A stretch of 64,000 bases of DNA from Sarcocystis neurona. Lineage: Eukaryota > Apicomplexa > Conoidasida > Eucoccidiorida > Sarcocystidae. The translations under genes and the position numbers were made by a program. The notes under the pieces were generated by a model. That model ran no database searches. It was given only the letters and a program-made list of their open reading frames with translations, and had not been told where the DNA came from. Positions 35,881 to 48,200 of this stretch are shown here, piece after piece. The stretch's first letter is position 1, and the number at the start of each line of letters is the position of its first letter. The stretch lies in assembly GCA_000727475.1 (NCBI GenBank), contig KL647292.1, positions 1,129,424 through 1,193,423 on the forward strand. Reading direction: 5' to 3'.

Positions 35881-36825
35881 GTGCCATCTGTGTCGGTGCC
35901 ACCGCTGCTCGTGCTATTTGTAGGGCCGCTACTCGTGGTGCCTCTTCTGTTGCCGCTGCCTCGGGCGCTGCATGCGAGATGACTTCGTAAAGCCGCAGGT
36001 GCAGTGTCGTCCAGCGGAGCCGCAGTTTCTTTGAAGAAAGAGCAGAACCCGAAGAGGCTTAAAGCGTCTAACGGCTGCTGTCAACAGCAGCGGGATGTGG
36101 GCGTGAGTGCGCACTAGCAGCAGGAGAAGCAGAAGAGCAGACGCAGGAGCGTCACTGGCACTGCATTGCTGCATTAGCAGCAGCGACGCGACAACCACAG
36201 GGAAGCAGCCAGGAAGGCAGGTATATCGACGTCAGCAAAAAGGCAAGATAGCAAGCGTCAGCAAAGGTCCACGAACACCAGCTGCAGCAGAAAGGCACCA
36301 GCAGCCATAGCAGAGGAAGAGAAGGGAGCAGTTCCCGCAGCAGAGGAGGCGAAGGGTGCAGCAGCACTAGGGGTGCAGGAGAATGAGACGGAAAAGAGGC
36401 GGCAGCAGCCAAAAGGACGTCAGGCACGGTCGATGATGAGTACATGCAGCAGCACTTGGTGAAGAAAACAGCAGAACGTTTTTTGGGTACGTTTACTAGC
36501 GAGCACCACCGCAGCAGGTGGCCCGAAGATAGAAGGCCTGAGCAGGGAAGGCCCGTGCACTGGTAAAAAAGCACCGTAGCAACACGTAACCTGCTTCGTC
36601 TTTCTCCTTTCCACAGGCTGATCGGTCTTCGCCATACACGTGTATACACGTGAACTTCTCCAGCTCGTTTTCTGTCTCTCTCTCTCCCTCCCTCTCTGTC
36701 CGCGCACATATACACATACATGTGCGTGTCCCAGCAAACGTGTGCACTCAGATTTACACGTACGTATTCGTTTTTTGGTATGAATAGAAGTACGCGTTTC
36801 CGTAGGTTGGGGATTTTGCAACAAC
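35881..36825 (+). other. Upstream region of the kinase gene
   Basis: GCAGCAG/AGAAG-rich sequence at 36100-36420, then a (CT)n tract at about 36668-36700 (GTCTCTCTCTCTCCCTCCCT). An in-frame TGA at 36781, 45 bases before the ATG, sets the upstream limit of the kinase frame and makes 36826 the first possible start. This stretch probably holds the promoter and 5' leader. Confidence 0.5.
36668..36704 (+). repeat. CT-rich tract in the kinase leader
   Basis: A run of CT and CCCT units about 120 bases before the start codon. Pyrimidine tracts also precede the other genes here. A regulatory role is an inference only. Confidence 0.5.
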
Positions 36826-36915
36826 ATGCCGCAACACCCAATCCTCACCGGCATTCTGCGGCGCTGCAGAAAGGAGGAGGACTCCGTGTGGGAGAGGTAT
36901 CAGCAGCAGCAGCAG

Positions 36916-36980
<65 letters not shown>

Positions 36981-39900
36981 CCCGGAGCCCCAACGAGACC
37001 CGCAGCACCAACTGCAGCACCAGCAGCAAGAGCAGCACCAACTGCAGCGCGTGGTACACGCGCGTCTCTCATACCCTCTGAGCAGCTACAGCGGCGGCAG
37101 GATACCCAGGAGCTCATGGGTGAATGCGGCTGTGCAGCATTCTCGTGTTTCCTCGAACTTCCCTAGCAGAGGGAGCAGTGACTCGGTCCACCCGTGCGCT
37201 GGCTACGCGAGGCCTACGCATGCCTCAGGTGCCGGTTGCGAGGCTCCTTGTCCCGCGGCTGCTCCTGCTGCCCCTGCTTCTGCTGCCGCTGCTTCTGGTG
37301 CCGCTGCGGCTCCTGCCGCTGCTTCTGGTGCCGCTGCGGCTCCTGCCGCTGCTTCTGGTGCCGCTGCGGCTCCTGCCGCTGCTATTGAGACTTGGAGAGG
37401 GGGATCGGGGGACGCGCTTGCAATTCCAGGAAGTTCTCGCTGCTGCGAACAGAGCACGGCAGCTGGAGAAAGGCTGAGTTACGCACGAGGAGGCTCTGCT
37501 GCCGCGGTGACCCCTTACCTGCTGGGGAGCTTCAGTGCAGGCGTTGCAGCGGCAATACCAGGACCAGCGCTACGACCTGCAACGGCAGCAGCAAGAGAGG
37601 TAGTCCAACCCGCAACAGACCCACAAGATTTTGTGTCCCTGGCTTCGTCGATCTGCAACGGCGTTACTGCAGCTGCTCGCTCGCATTTGACTGGAGCGAC
37701 GCGGACCTCAGACTGCTCTTTTGTGGATGAACGGGTGGTTGATCCTTTTCTAGATGCCTGTCCTCCTCCCTGCGATTCTCTTCGTGCTCCTGCTCCTGCT
37801 GCTGCTCCACCCGCTGCTGCTGTGCCTGCTGCCACAGCTGCTGCTGCTCCTGTCGCTGATGCATCGTTCACTACTCCTTCGGCAGCTGGTACTGCTGCCG
37901 GTCCTGCTGCAGCTTCATCCTGTGGTGCTTTTTCTGCTGCTGTCCATCCATCCCCGGCTACTGCATCAGCTGCTAGAACTGCTGCTGCGCCACTAGACAG
38001 TGGCGCCTCTCCTTGCTTGTCTCTTTGGCAAGCAGCTGCTGCGGATGTTATGGACCTCCGCGTGTCGGCCAACGCAGAGGCCTCTTCTGCTGCTCGACTG
38101 AGCACCGACGCTTTTCGCTTGAGCAAGGAAGGTGTCGGACCTGGGTATCGACTTTCGTCCTCCGTTGTTCCTTCTTTTTCAGGACGTGCCCCGTCTTCTT
38201 TGCCTTTCTCTTCTTCTCTTTCCGGTGGTGGGGCTACTACCCAGACATGTCCTTCCCCTTGTCCATGCTCTTATCCTTCTTCCTTTGACGCCTGCACTGC
38301 TGCAAACCAACGTCCGCGTTCTTCTTCTTTTCTTATCGAAAATGTTGCGGCCACTTCTGCCTGCGGTGCGTCAAGCGAACGGAGCCCATTTCGTGTCTCT
38401 GTTTCAGACTGCGCTTCTGCAGTGGGATGTACACACGCCTGGCCAGACCGTCCCGATCCCAGCGCCGACAGCGACAGAGCCTCGTTTTTGCTGGCGAGCT
38501 CTTTCAGTAGCAATTACTCAGAAGGCGTTGCTGCTCCCGTACCGTCAGCTGCTGCTTTTTCGCAGATTTCTTCTGCCGGGGCTACTTCTCTTCTGCCGTG
38601 CCGCAGCACCTCCTCAGCAGCAGAAACACCCACACACAGACAGCAGCCTCGCCTTCTACCGCGTGCTGACGCCGCCTTCTCTGCTGCTGTGCATCCACCT
38701 CCTAGTGCTCCTCTGCATAGGGCACAAACAGTCAATCCCGCTTTCACCTCTTCCTGTTCTGTAGCGGACGGCTCCACAGCAACAGGACATGCTGCTGCTG
38801 CTGCTGGAGATTCGCGGTCAAAATGTCCTGCTGCTGACACACGCCGGCCGCTAGCTGCTCACGCTGTCCCTGCGGCTTTCGCGCTTCCACGTGCTGCTGC
38901 TCCCTGTCGCCAAGCAGTTGCTGCGGCTGCCGTGTGTCACCATCAGCCCTCTTCAGCAGAATATCTCTGCTCTCTCGAGAAGACCGAAGCCCTCTCTGTG
39001 CCTGCTGCTGACCCCACGCATGCACCAGTGCAGCAGCCAAATACTGGGACGCTGTTGGCTGGCGCAGAGGTAGCACCACGCCGCAGCGATCCCTTATATG
39101 AGAGAAAAAGAGGTATCCATGCTTCCCAGCAGCAGCAGCGCCACTCCGCTGCCTCTTTTTATCCGGAGCATACGGTCGAGCAAAAATGCTTATCTTCTGC
39201 GTGTAACCCATTGTCGCTCTCTTCTTCCAGCTGCAGTAGCGTCCACAGCTACAGCGGCGTACTCTCCTCAGTGGCGAGGTCCGCTGCCACGAGAATACAG
39301 CACCAGATATCCTGCTGCGGCCAGCACATCGCTGGTGGTCCTCACCAAAGAGGGAACGCTAGTGCTGCTGCTGCTGCTGCTCCATCTCACGTAAACAATA
39401 TACATGAAGACTTTTCTTCCGCTAGAATGCTGAAGGGGACAGCAGGAAGCTTTGAATGTCTGCAGGACACGTCTGCAGCGTGCAAGACTTCTCGTAGCGA
39501 GGCGATGCGAACGACTGTCGGCATCTCTTTCCAGAGTGACAAAGAACATGCGGCAGGTACTGCCTGGAACAAACATGCAGAGAATATGCATGCACCAGTA
39601 TATCCTGACGCTGCTGACGAACGACCTGCAGCAAGGACGTGCAGTCATCACATGGCTGAGACATGTGCACCACGTACTACGTTTGAGAAACTGCATACAC
39701 CAAGAGGGTCTCTGCAGATCGAGAGGTGCTACCAACCAGCTTCCTCCCACCTTCCACCTTCAACGGATCTGCGCCTACGAGAAGCAACCGCTCCAGGCCT
39801 ACACGCCGTGCCGCCAGCAGGCGGAGCTCTGTGTTCAACAGAAATGCATGCGGCAGCAAGCACCTGCTTGTTAGGAGCAGTCCACGCAGAAGCAGCATCA

Positions 39901-42222
39901 TGTTTTTGCTCTCGGAGCTCGTATGCAGAAGCAGCGCGCGCTGCGCCAGGAGGAGGACGGCCATGGAGAGAAGAAGACTTAGCCGATCTGGAAGGCGCAG
40001 AAGTAGGATTTGCAGCTGAAGGTTTCTACGCGGAAAAAGCAGACGGAACTCGATACGCAGACGTAGAGAGGGCAGCGGCAGCGTCCAGATCGTGCAGAGA
40101 GGAAAGCGAGGCAAACCGAAGCCTACCCAACAAAACCCTCTGTGTAGCACAGGATTTTGACGTAAAGGAAATGCCTGCTGAGGAAATGAGCCGTCCAGGC
40201 GTAGCAGCAGCCGCACAGAAGACACGAGAAATGTGTACGTCCCTGTCTCCCTGCTGTAGCCAGCCCCCCGTAAACAGCTGCAGATCTGCTTCAAAGAGTC
40301 AATTTTCTGAAGCGTTTCGAGACGGAACGCAGGTGGTGGTGCCTCTCGGCTACACGCAGCACCAGCAGCACTTCCCCCCCCCCCAGCGACGAGTAGCCGT
40401 ACCGCATGCTGCCAAGGTTGCTGCGTGCGGATCGCTGCAGCAGCACTGCTGCGCCATGACGCCAGCAAGAAGGCGGCCAGGTATACTGCCTGATCGTCTT
40501 GGAGCCTCTGTCGCTGCTGTTGCTTCTTCAGCTGACTGTGATGCTCCTCGTGCGTCTAGGACCCCTGCGGAATTGTCAGCAGCTGCAGCCTTTCCATCTG
40601 CTGCCGCCGCTCAGGCTGGTCCTTGCTGTGCTGCGCTCGCTCCGGAAAAGGCGGAAGTGAAGTGCTGTCTTCCTCCTTCGCTGCGGAACCGCTTCCGTGT
40701 GCTGAAGCAGGTGGGCAAGGGCATGTATGGAGACGTCTTCGTGTGTGCGTTCCGCCAGCCCGCCGCTACGACTTCCGCTGCGGCCCCGCCGGAGAAGCAG
40801 CCGCAGCAGCAGGACGCCCAGCATTCGGCCTCCGCACAGCAGCAGGGACAGCAGCAGTACGCCCCCCAGTCTCAACGGCAACAACAGCAGTTTGACCAGC
40901 AGCGGGAGTGCCACAGTGATCACCACTCGGACCACGGCCGTCAGCATTCTCAGCAGCAGCAGCTGCTGCAGCACCGACTTGGCGTCCACCAGGGGCCGCA
41001 ACAGGACCAGACGTTTGTGCATTATGACGGCAAGGCACATCAAGAAAAGGAGGTAAAAGACGTAGAGATGACTTCAACAGAGGGATCCACCAGCGCTGGC
41101 TACGGTTTCCCCATCAGTCAGTCTGCGTCTGAATTTTTACAGAGCGAGGAACACCGAAGGCTGGGTGCACCTGCTGCCCCTGCTGCACCTGATGGCATTG
41201 CTGGTGGCGCTGCGACTGAGACTGCCGGAGCTGCTGCTGTTGTTACTGGGGCTGCTGGTGTTGCTGCGGCAGGCTGTAAGGCTTCGCTGGCAACAGGGCC
41301 ACCCTCGTTCGGTTGCGCGCACCCGAAAGGCAGCAGATCTGGCGAAGCAGCAGCAGCAGCGGGAGGAGCAGTGGGGTTGAGCGCAGAGTGTGAGGAGTTT
41401 TTGAGCGGAGAGGAACAGCGGCTGCGTTGTGGTGAAGACGAACAGCAGCTTCAGCGTGAGCGAAGAGAACAGGAGCAGGGGATGCGGGAGAAAGAAGACG
41501 ACGAAGAGTTCTGTAGCTACGGAGAACAGCAGCTCTTTGCGATGAAGCGTGTGCGCCTTCCCACTTCGAAGCTGAAGGCCATCTTTGGCATCGAACAGCA
41601 AGTGTTGAGAGAAATAACTCTCCTCCGCACTCTTAAACACGTCAACATTCTTCGTTTGCATGCATTCCACTTCGAACTTGAGCAGTGGGAGCGCTGGCCG
41701 TCTGCTGCGTCACGCAGGCACCAGCCAGACACTCTGCTGCAACAGCAGCATCAGCAGCAGTCTGTCCAGCCCGACGACGGGAGGGAAGAGCGCCAGCAGC
41801 ATCAGCAGCAGCAGGACGGAAGGGAGAGCGGACGAACGCCGCAGACGCAGCAGCATGCCGTGGGGAGCCTTGCTTTTGGGCGGCCTGCCCCTCCTCCCCC
41901 TCCTCTTGCCTCTACTGCTGCTGATGCGGGCGCTGCGGCTGCCAGGCAGGAGGCTGCTGCGCCGCAGGAGGGAGTTCGTGCGGAGCAGATGTATCGACCG
42001 ACTTTCTACCTTTTCTTCGAACTGTGCGACTGCGACCTCGCCCAGATCATCGATGAAACATACGAAAAATTCCTCCAATTTTGGAAAAAAGAAGTGAAGG
42101 AGGCCGCCGCAGCCAAAGCAGTGGAGCCCAGTGCCATCATCCAGCAACTTGTCCAGACCTCCTTAGAAGCTATTCCTCGGCCTGGCTTCGACGAAGAGGA
42201 AACGCAGCTCATTGCTTATCAA
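36826..42222 (+). CDS. Kinase exon 1 (low-complexity N-terminus and kinase N-lobe)
   Basis: 1799 codons, phase 0, ending at LIAYQ before donor GTAACT. It holds the whole poorly conserved N-terminus, the Gly-rich loop, the catalytic Lys and the hinge region. Inside the kinase N-lobe, Q-rich and A-rich segments occur at about residues 1310-1560 and 1625-1725, and a KEAAAAKAVE-containing insert precedes the donor. Confidence 0.92.
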
Positions 42223-45200
42223 GTAACTTCTTCTGTACTGCAGCGATTGTCTTAACAACTGGCACGAAGCGTCTATTACAAATATATATATATATATATT
42301 GTCTCTCTCTGGTGTACGTGTGTGTAGATCTGTACACCTCCCTAGATGAAGGTGTGTATGCATATGTACGTGTATACGCAGATGTAAGTGAATGCACACG
42401 TATATATGCGTATCGGTTTACATATACGTATGCATACATATATATATATATATATATGAATACATAAACGCGCATATATAAGTGTATGTATAGGTATGCA
42501 TGGGTGTATTAAGGTAGATGTGTATATACGTTTGTACGTATAGGTGTATTCGTACGGAAGTGTGTATATACTTGACCGGAAGCAGGGCACTGGTGGTATA
42601 TGTATATATGTGTTTATGTAGAAGATGTATTCATACGTAAGTGGGTATATGCTTGAATCGGAACTAGGGGTGCTCCTACACGCTTGCGTACGTGTACCAG
42701 CGGGTGCGGAACCACTTAGGGTGGGTCTTCGTGCCTCAGCTGTAGAGGAGAGACGGGCGCCTGAGGAACAGCAGCCACCAGGGGGCAGTGGAATGCATGC
42801 GTAGATATGCCAGCGGCAGTGTGAAACCTGCTTCTATGTATGTGTGCGTTCACACGTTAGTATAGACCGCTGCACCCTACAAACACGTTTGTATCGGCAC
42901 CAGCGCGTGCGGCGGCCATATGTACGTCTTCTCCACTTGTCGCGTCTCTTGTGCTGGGTGGGCCTCGTAGAACCTCCCCCCCCCGGCACACGGAACTCGC
43001 CTTCTCTTTTTCTTGAGTTCACGAAATGAACATTTCATGTACCAGTTTTTTTTCGCTATCTTCTGGGCGTAGGGAGGCATGGCTGCAACTCTGCCAGCTC
43101 TATATTTTTTGCGTCTTCTTCTCCCTGCTCTGTTCCGCCTTCCTTCTGCTGCTCCTCGGCTGCGCGCATGCATACAGCTGTTCCAAGCCATTGCGTACTG
43201 CCACGCAAGGGACGTGATGCACCGCGATATAAAGCCGCAGAACATCATGATGCTCCTCGACCGAGAGGCTCCAGTGAAGTTTCCTTGGTCAGTCTTTTTT
43301 CCCTTGTCCTCGCCTTCACTTTCCCGGCAACTGCAAAGGCGCCAGCAGATGTCGACTCCGCCGACACTATTCTAATCCCTCTATATGTATACGCGTGTAC
43401 CCACGTACGCATATGTGTATATGTGTGTACACAAAAAACCTAGTATTAAGCGTACGTGCGCACGTCAAAGGCTGGGAAAACGTTTTGTTCACAGGCTACG
43501 TTCGTGTGCCCTGTGCATGCGCAGGTCTAAATTGTACGTTCTTGTGGCAACTCAAACTCGACGTACCACAACGCATCTGTATATGAACACACGTGTGTGT
43601 GTGTGTGTGTGTGTGTGTACCTATATATATGGATATATGCATATACATAAATACACATATATAAATACATGCGGGCACACACACATACAAAGACGTGTGC
43701 ATAGGTGCACCTGTGAATACGCGTATGCGTGTGTGTGTCTATATGTACGTCTGCACGTATACGTACGCGTGTACGTAGGCGAAGCAGAAAAGAGGATATG
43801 TATCCCCTTTTTTGTCTGGACAGAGAGGGTCTGCTCGTGTGTCTGCTTTGCCGTACACTTCATGCATTTTTCAGCAAGTGCTGCTGCTTCGCTCTTCTTC
43901 TCCGGCCGTTTCTAGGGCTCCCTACTGTCCTGTAACCGTTATCCTTCTCTGCTTTCCCCACGTCGGATGTACGCTAGCACGTATGTCTCCCTGTACACAT
44001 ATACTCCCACCATTTGTATCTGTATTCCCTATTTCTCACTATATTCGGATGTGTGCCTCTCCCTTCCTACGTGGGTGCACATTCCTGCGCATATATATAT
44101 ATATATTTCTAGACACTTCCAAACTTGTGTATCCCCGCCTATATATATACGTATATATACCCACATTTGTATGTACCCATACACTTATATATATTCCGAC
44201 GCACGTCCAAATTTGCATTCACCCACTTACATATATATAACTACACACACATTAAAATTTGTACGTGCCCATATATATATATATATATATATATATTCAT
44301 TCATGCATGTGTGTGTCGAAGAAGCCATGCTTTTTTTATCACACTACAGGGTCGTAAAACTAGGCGATTTTGGCCTCGCGTGCCACGCGTACACTCGAGA
44401 TGCATGCAGAACGAAGGAGGTTGTCACGCTGCTGTACCGCCCGCCGGAGCTCCTAATGGGCTGCAACGACTACACAACAGCCGTTGACGTGTGGTCCGCT
44501 GGCATAGTTGTCGGTACGTCGCTCCTTGTACGTTCCACAATTGTTTCTTCCCCTTCTGCTGCTGTCGCCGTCGGCCTCTCTTCTTACACGTATGAAGACG
44601 CTGTGTGTCTATTTTTGTGCTCCTCTCCGTCCCGTCTGCTGCTGCTGCTGCGGCACCTCCTAGTCACTGCAGGGCCACGGGTACCGCCTCTGTAACTCGT
44701 CACTCTCCCTTTCGCTCCTGCTGCTGCTACTTCTTAGTATTTATTGTAGACACGTGCGCTGTTGGTCCACGCCCTCCTTTCTTCTTCCCTTTCCGCTGCT
44801 AGTGGTGTTCTTGATGGTCATCACGGACGTCCTGTGCCGCGCGGCATCCCTGTCTCATGCTTTACGTTTCCGTTCTGCCCCGTTGCTGCTTGTGAAGAGT
44901 TTACTTGCACCCGCTCCCCTCTGCGCTGCTTGCCTTCCACGTTGTTTGGTCGTTTTCATACAGAAGGTCCAGGGTGTGTGTGCGAAGTTTTCTGTACTGC
45001 AGCTGCTTTGTGTGTAAGCCGGACTGCCTCAAATCGTGAAGTCTTACGTACGTGTTTGTCTAAGTGAGACCTTCTTTGTGAGAAACCGCCGGAAGGGCCT
45101 ATGGTGGATCCTTCTTTTCTTCCTTCCGAGAAGAAAAGTCGTTGTAAGTGTAAAGATGTACGCACAGGAATCTCTCTCTTTCTACGGGTACACCCGTAAC

Positions 45201-48200
45201 TGTTCGTAGAATTACAAAGATGTGCACGAGTGTGCGTACGTCTGCATTTGTAGATGCTGGTGTGTGCATGTGTACACGTCTACGTGGGGATGGAGCCTAT
45301 GATATTCATTTGCATTTATGTGTACGACTGTGTGAGTGTTTATGCGTGTATATTGTGTACGTACGTCTACGTCATGGACACAGCAAAATCTCTGCACGTG
45401 GGTGTTATACTTGACAGAACAGGTGAACAATAAATATCTGTATACACACGATCCATGCATCCCCGTGCCACACAGAGGAGTACGCACAGGTGACGGTGTT
45501 GCCGTGTCGACTTTTTGCTGAGCTCCTCGCAGCCGTCGGCATTTCTGGGGGTACACAGAGGCGTAACTGTGTGCCACTATCCACACGCCCCTACACGTAC
45601 ATATACATATACATACACACACTCTATGTGGTGTACTTGTGTATGTATACACATTTGTATATATATATATATATTCGGAGTGCCTCGGAATATACCTCTG
45701 CGTGGTCTTCTTGTATATATATATATATATTCGGAGTGGTGTGGATGCGTGCATGACCGTTAGGTGAGTGCGCGCTGCTGGTGCCTGCGTCTGTGAAGGT
45801 ATGTACGTACAGAAGTGTATATATATATATATATAAACAGCGTGATATATAACGGTTTTGTTTCCGCATGTCTATATCTGTGTGTGTATCACCGGATGCC
45901 TCCTGCATGCGTGCGCAGCGGAAATGATACTGGGAAGACCACCTTTTAGAGGGCGGTCCAGCGAAGCAGACCTGTTGTCCCGCATGCAGCAGTGGCTCGG
46001 CTCTCCCACTTCTGCAGAGCTGCAGCGCTTCTGCGCACAGCCTGCTGCTCTTGCGGTACGTTCACTTCCTCTGCATCACTCTGTTAGGCTTCGTCTTTTT
46101 CTCGGTGCCAAAAAAGGTAGTTTTCGCTGTATCCACTTGTACAGACGTAAGTGTCACTGCGACGTGTGAGTGCATGCGTGTGTCGTACCTGGTTCATAGA
46201 AATCTACACGTGCATACATACGTAGAGAGAGAGATACAGATATGATCGGCGTGATGTGCACTCTATACCTACGTATAAATATAGATGTGATCCGCCTGAT
46301 GCGTACAATATATATACGTATGTACGTGTATGCGTGTGGCAAGTGTGCATGCACTTGTGTTGCTTAACGTATTCGCCTCATATGCGTGGATACACATATA
46401 TACATATACATATATATGTGTATGTACATACACCTCGACACAAACGCGTTTACACACGTATACAAGCGAATGTGTTAGATATTTACACGCACGTATACGT
46501 ACGCAAATGTTTGTTTATAGATACATATGTATATACGTACGTGCACGCATAGATACACATGTGCGCAGAACTGTACACACATACGTGTGTATATGAAGGT
46601 GTATGTCTGTCAGTATGGGTATGTACACACATTTGTATATTTATACGTACATACATATGGGGAAAGATATGTGCGCTCACAGATACGGGGGCACATGCAC
46701 ACGTATTTGTATATTTCTTTTAGTACGTATATATACTTGTGCGCACTCCGTTAGTTTTCCCGACGATGTTAAGGAAAGCACACGCGCAATACTTTTGTAT
46801 TTCTCCTTTTCTCAAGAAATGCTTGACGGCCTGCGTACGTTTGTGCACGCCTCAGTGCTCGATGCCCTTGTATACGGATGAAGGCATGCATTTGCTTGTG
46901 TCCCTTCCTATATTTGCATGCGTATTCTTGAATGTGTGGACATAAATGGCCAAAGTTATGCGTGTGTGTATGTGTGCTGGTATTTGTCGGCTTCGCACTA
47001 TGATGCGTGCGCGTAGGTTCTCACCTGTCTACCCCTCTTCATCAATATATGTCTACGCGTGGTTGAGCAGTGCATGCATATAGGCTGGAATATCTTTTGC
47101 GTCGTACGCCGTTCCCTTCGTACGCATGCACGCGTGTGTACGTCGCTCTTCTACGCATACGTGGAGAGGAGTTCTGTATGCACAAAGACTCGGGGTTCAA
47201 ATTTTAGAACGTCCATCCCACTGGCCTGCGAGCCTAGCCGTGTCAGATGCTTGCGCCCGTAACAGACGTGCCTTTCTGGCGCACCCTGTCTATAAGGCTG
47301 GACCACACGTGCGAGACCCCGCCGTATGACGATGGCTGTAATGCATGCGTGTACGTTCATGTGCATGGGTGGCTGCGTAACTCTTAAATATCATCTAGTA
47401 GAAGGATGTGTATACGACGTCGCACGTGTATCGCACGTGTACGTGCCTTGCCTACGCCTGCGGCAGTATATCTCTGGCAGTGTTTTCGCACGCATCTATG
47501 GCCAGAAGACATTGTTGTGGCTGCGTCCTCAGTATACGTGTCTCACCTATATATACATATATATATGTATATATATGTGTACATATATATATATATAAGT
47601 GAATGTGGGGCCGTCTCAAGTGTGTAGACCTCTTTCGCTTACGTACGGCTTTACATCTATGTATGGCCGTCTACTTCGTGTAAGCCTGCGCCTTCTTCGA
47701 CGCCTGTGTCAAGCCGCTATGCACCATGCATACACGTCCGCTCCCAACATTCCTGATCAGCTGTGTCATACACTTGTAGCCTCGCATGCCTGAGCAGTGT
47801 TCGCAAGTGTTCGGCGACAGTATCAGGGTAAGTAGGCTACAGTAAAGATATATATGTATATATGTGCATATATTTCCAGCCTTTTCGTTTGTGACGGGGG
47901 TCTCTTACGTGTGTGGCAACGTCTGTCACCGTGTGTCGTACGTCCGTCTCAGAGGGGCGATCCCCGACGATCGGTTGTGTATCACAGTATCGCGTGGTTA
48001 CGTGCATAGCGTCGCTCGATATACATGTAGGTGTAGACATATGTCTGTATGCATAAATATATATTCGCAGCCGTATTACATACGTAGGGGACTACTCTAC
48101 GTGTATGGGCCTGTGCTACGGATATTTCCGTATATCATGTGTGTGTAGGTATATATCTGTGTCATACGCGTGTGATCGTCGCACTACGTATGTTCGCGTC

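Noticed and set aside
37515..38126. 203-codon minus-strand Ala-rich frame
   Set aside because: Antisense reading of the Ala/Ser repeats in kinase exon 1.
46200..46760. Overlapping Tyr/Thr/His/Ile-rich frames in kinase intron 4
   Set aside because: They are translations of TATACGTACG/ACACAT microsatellite sequence.
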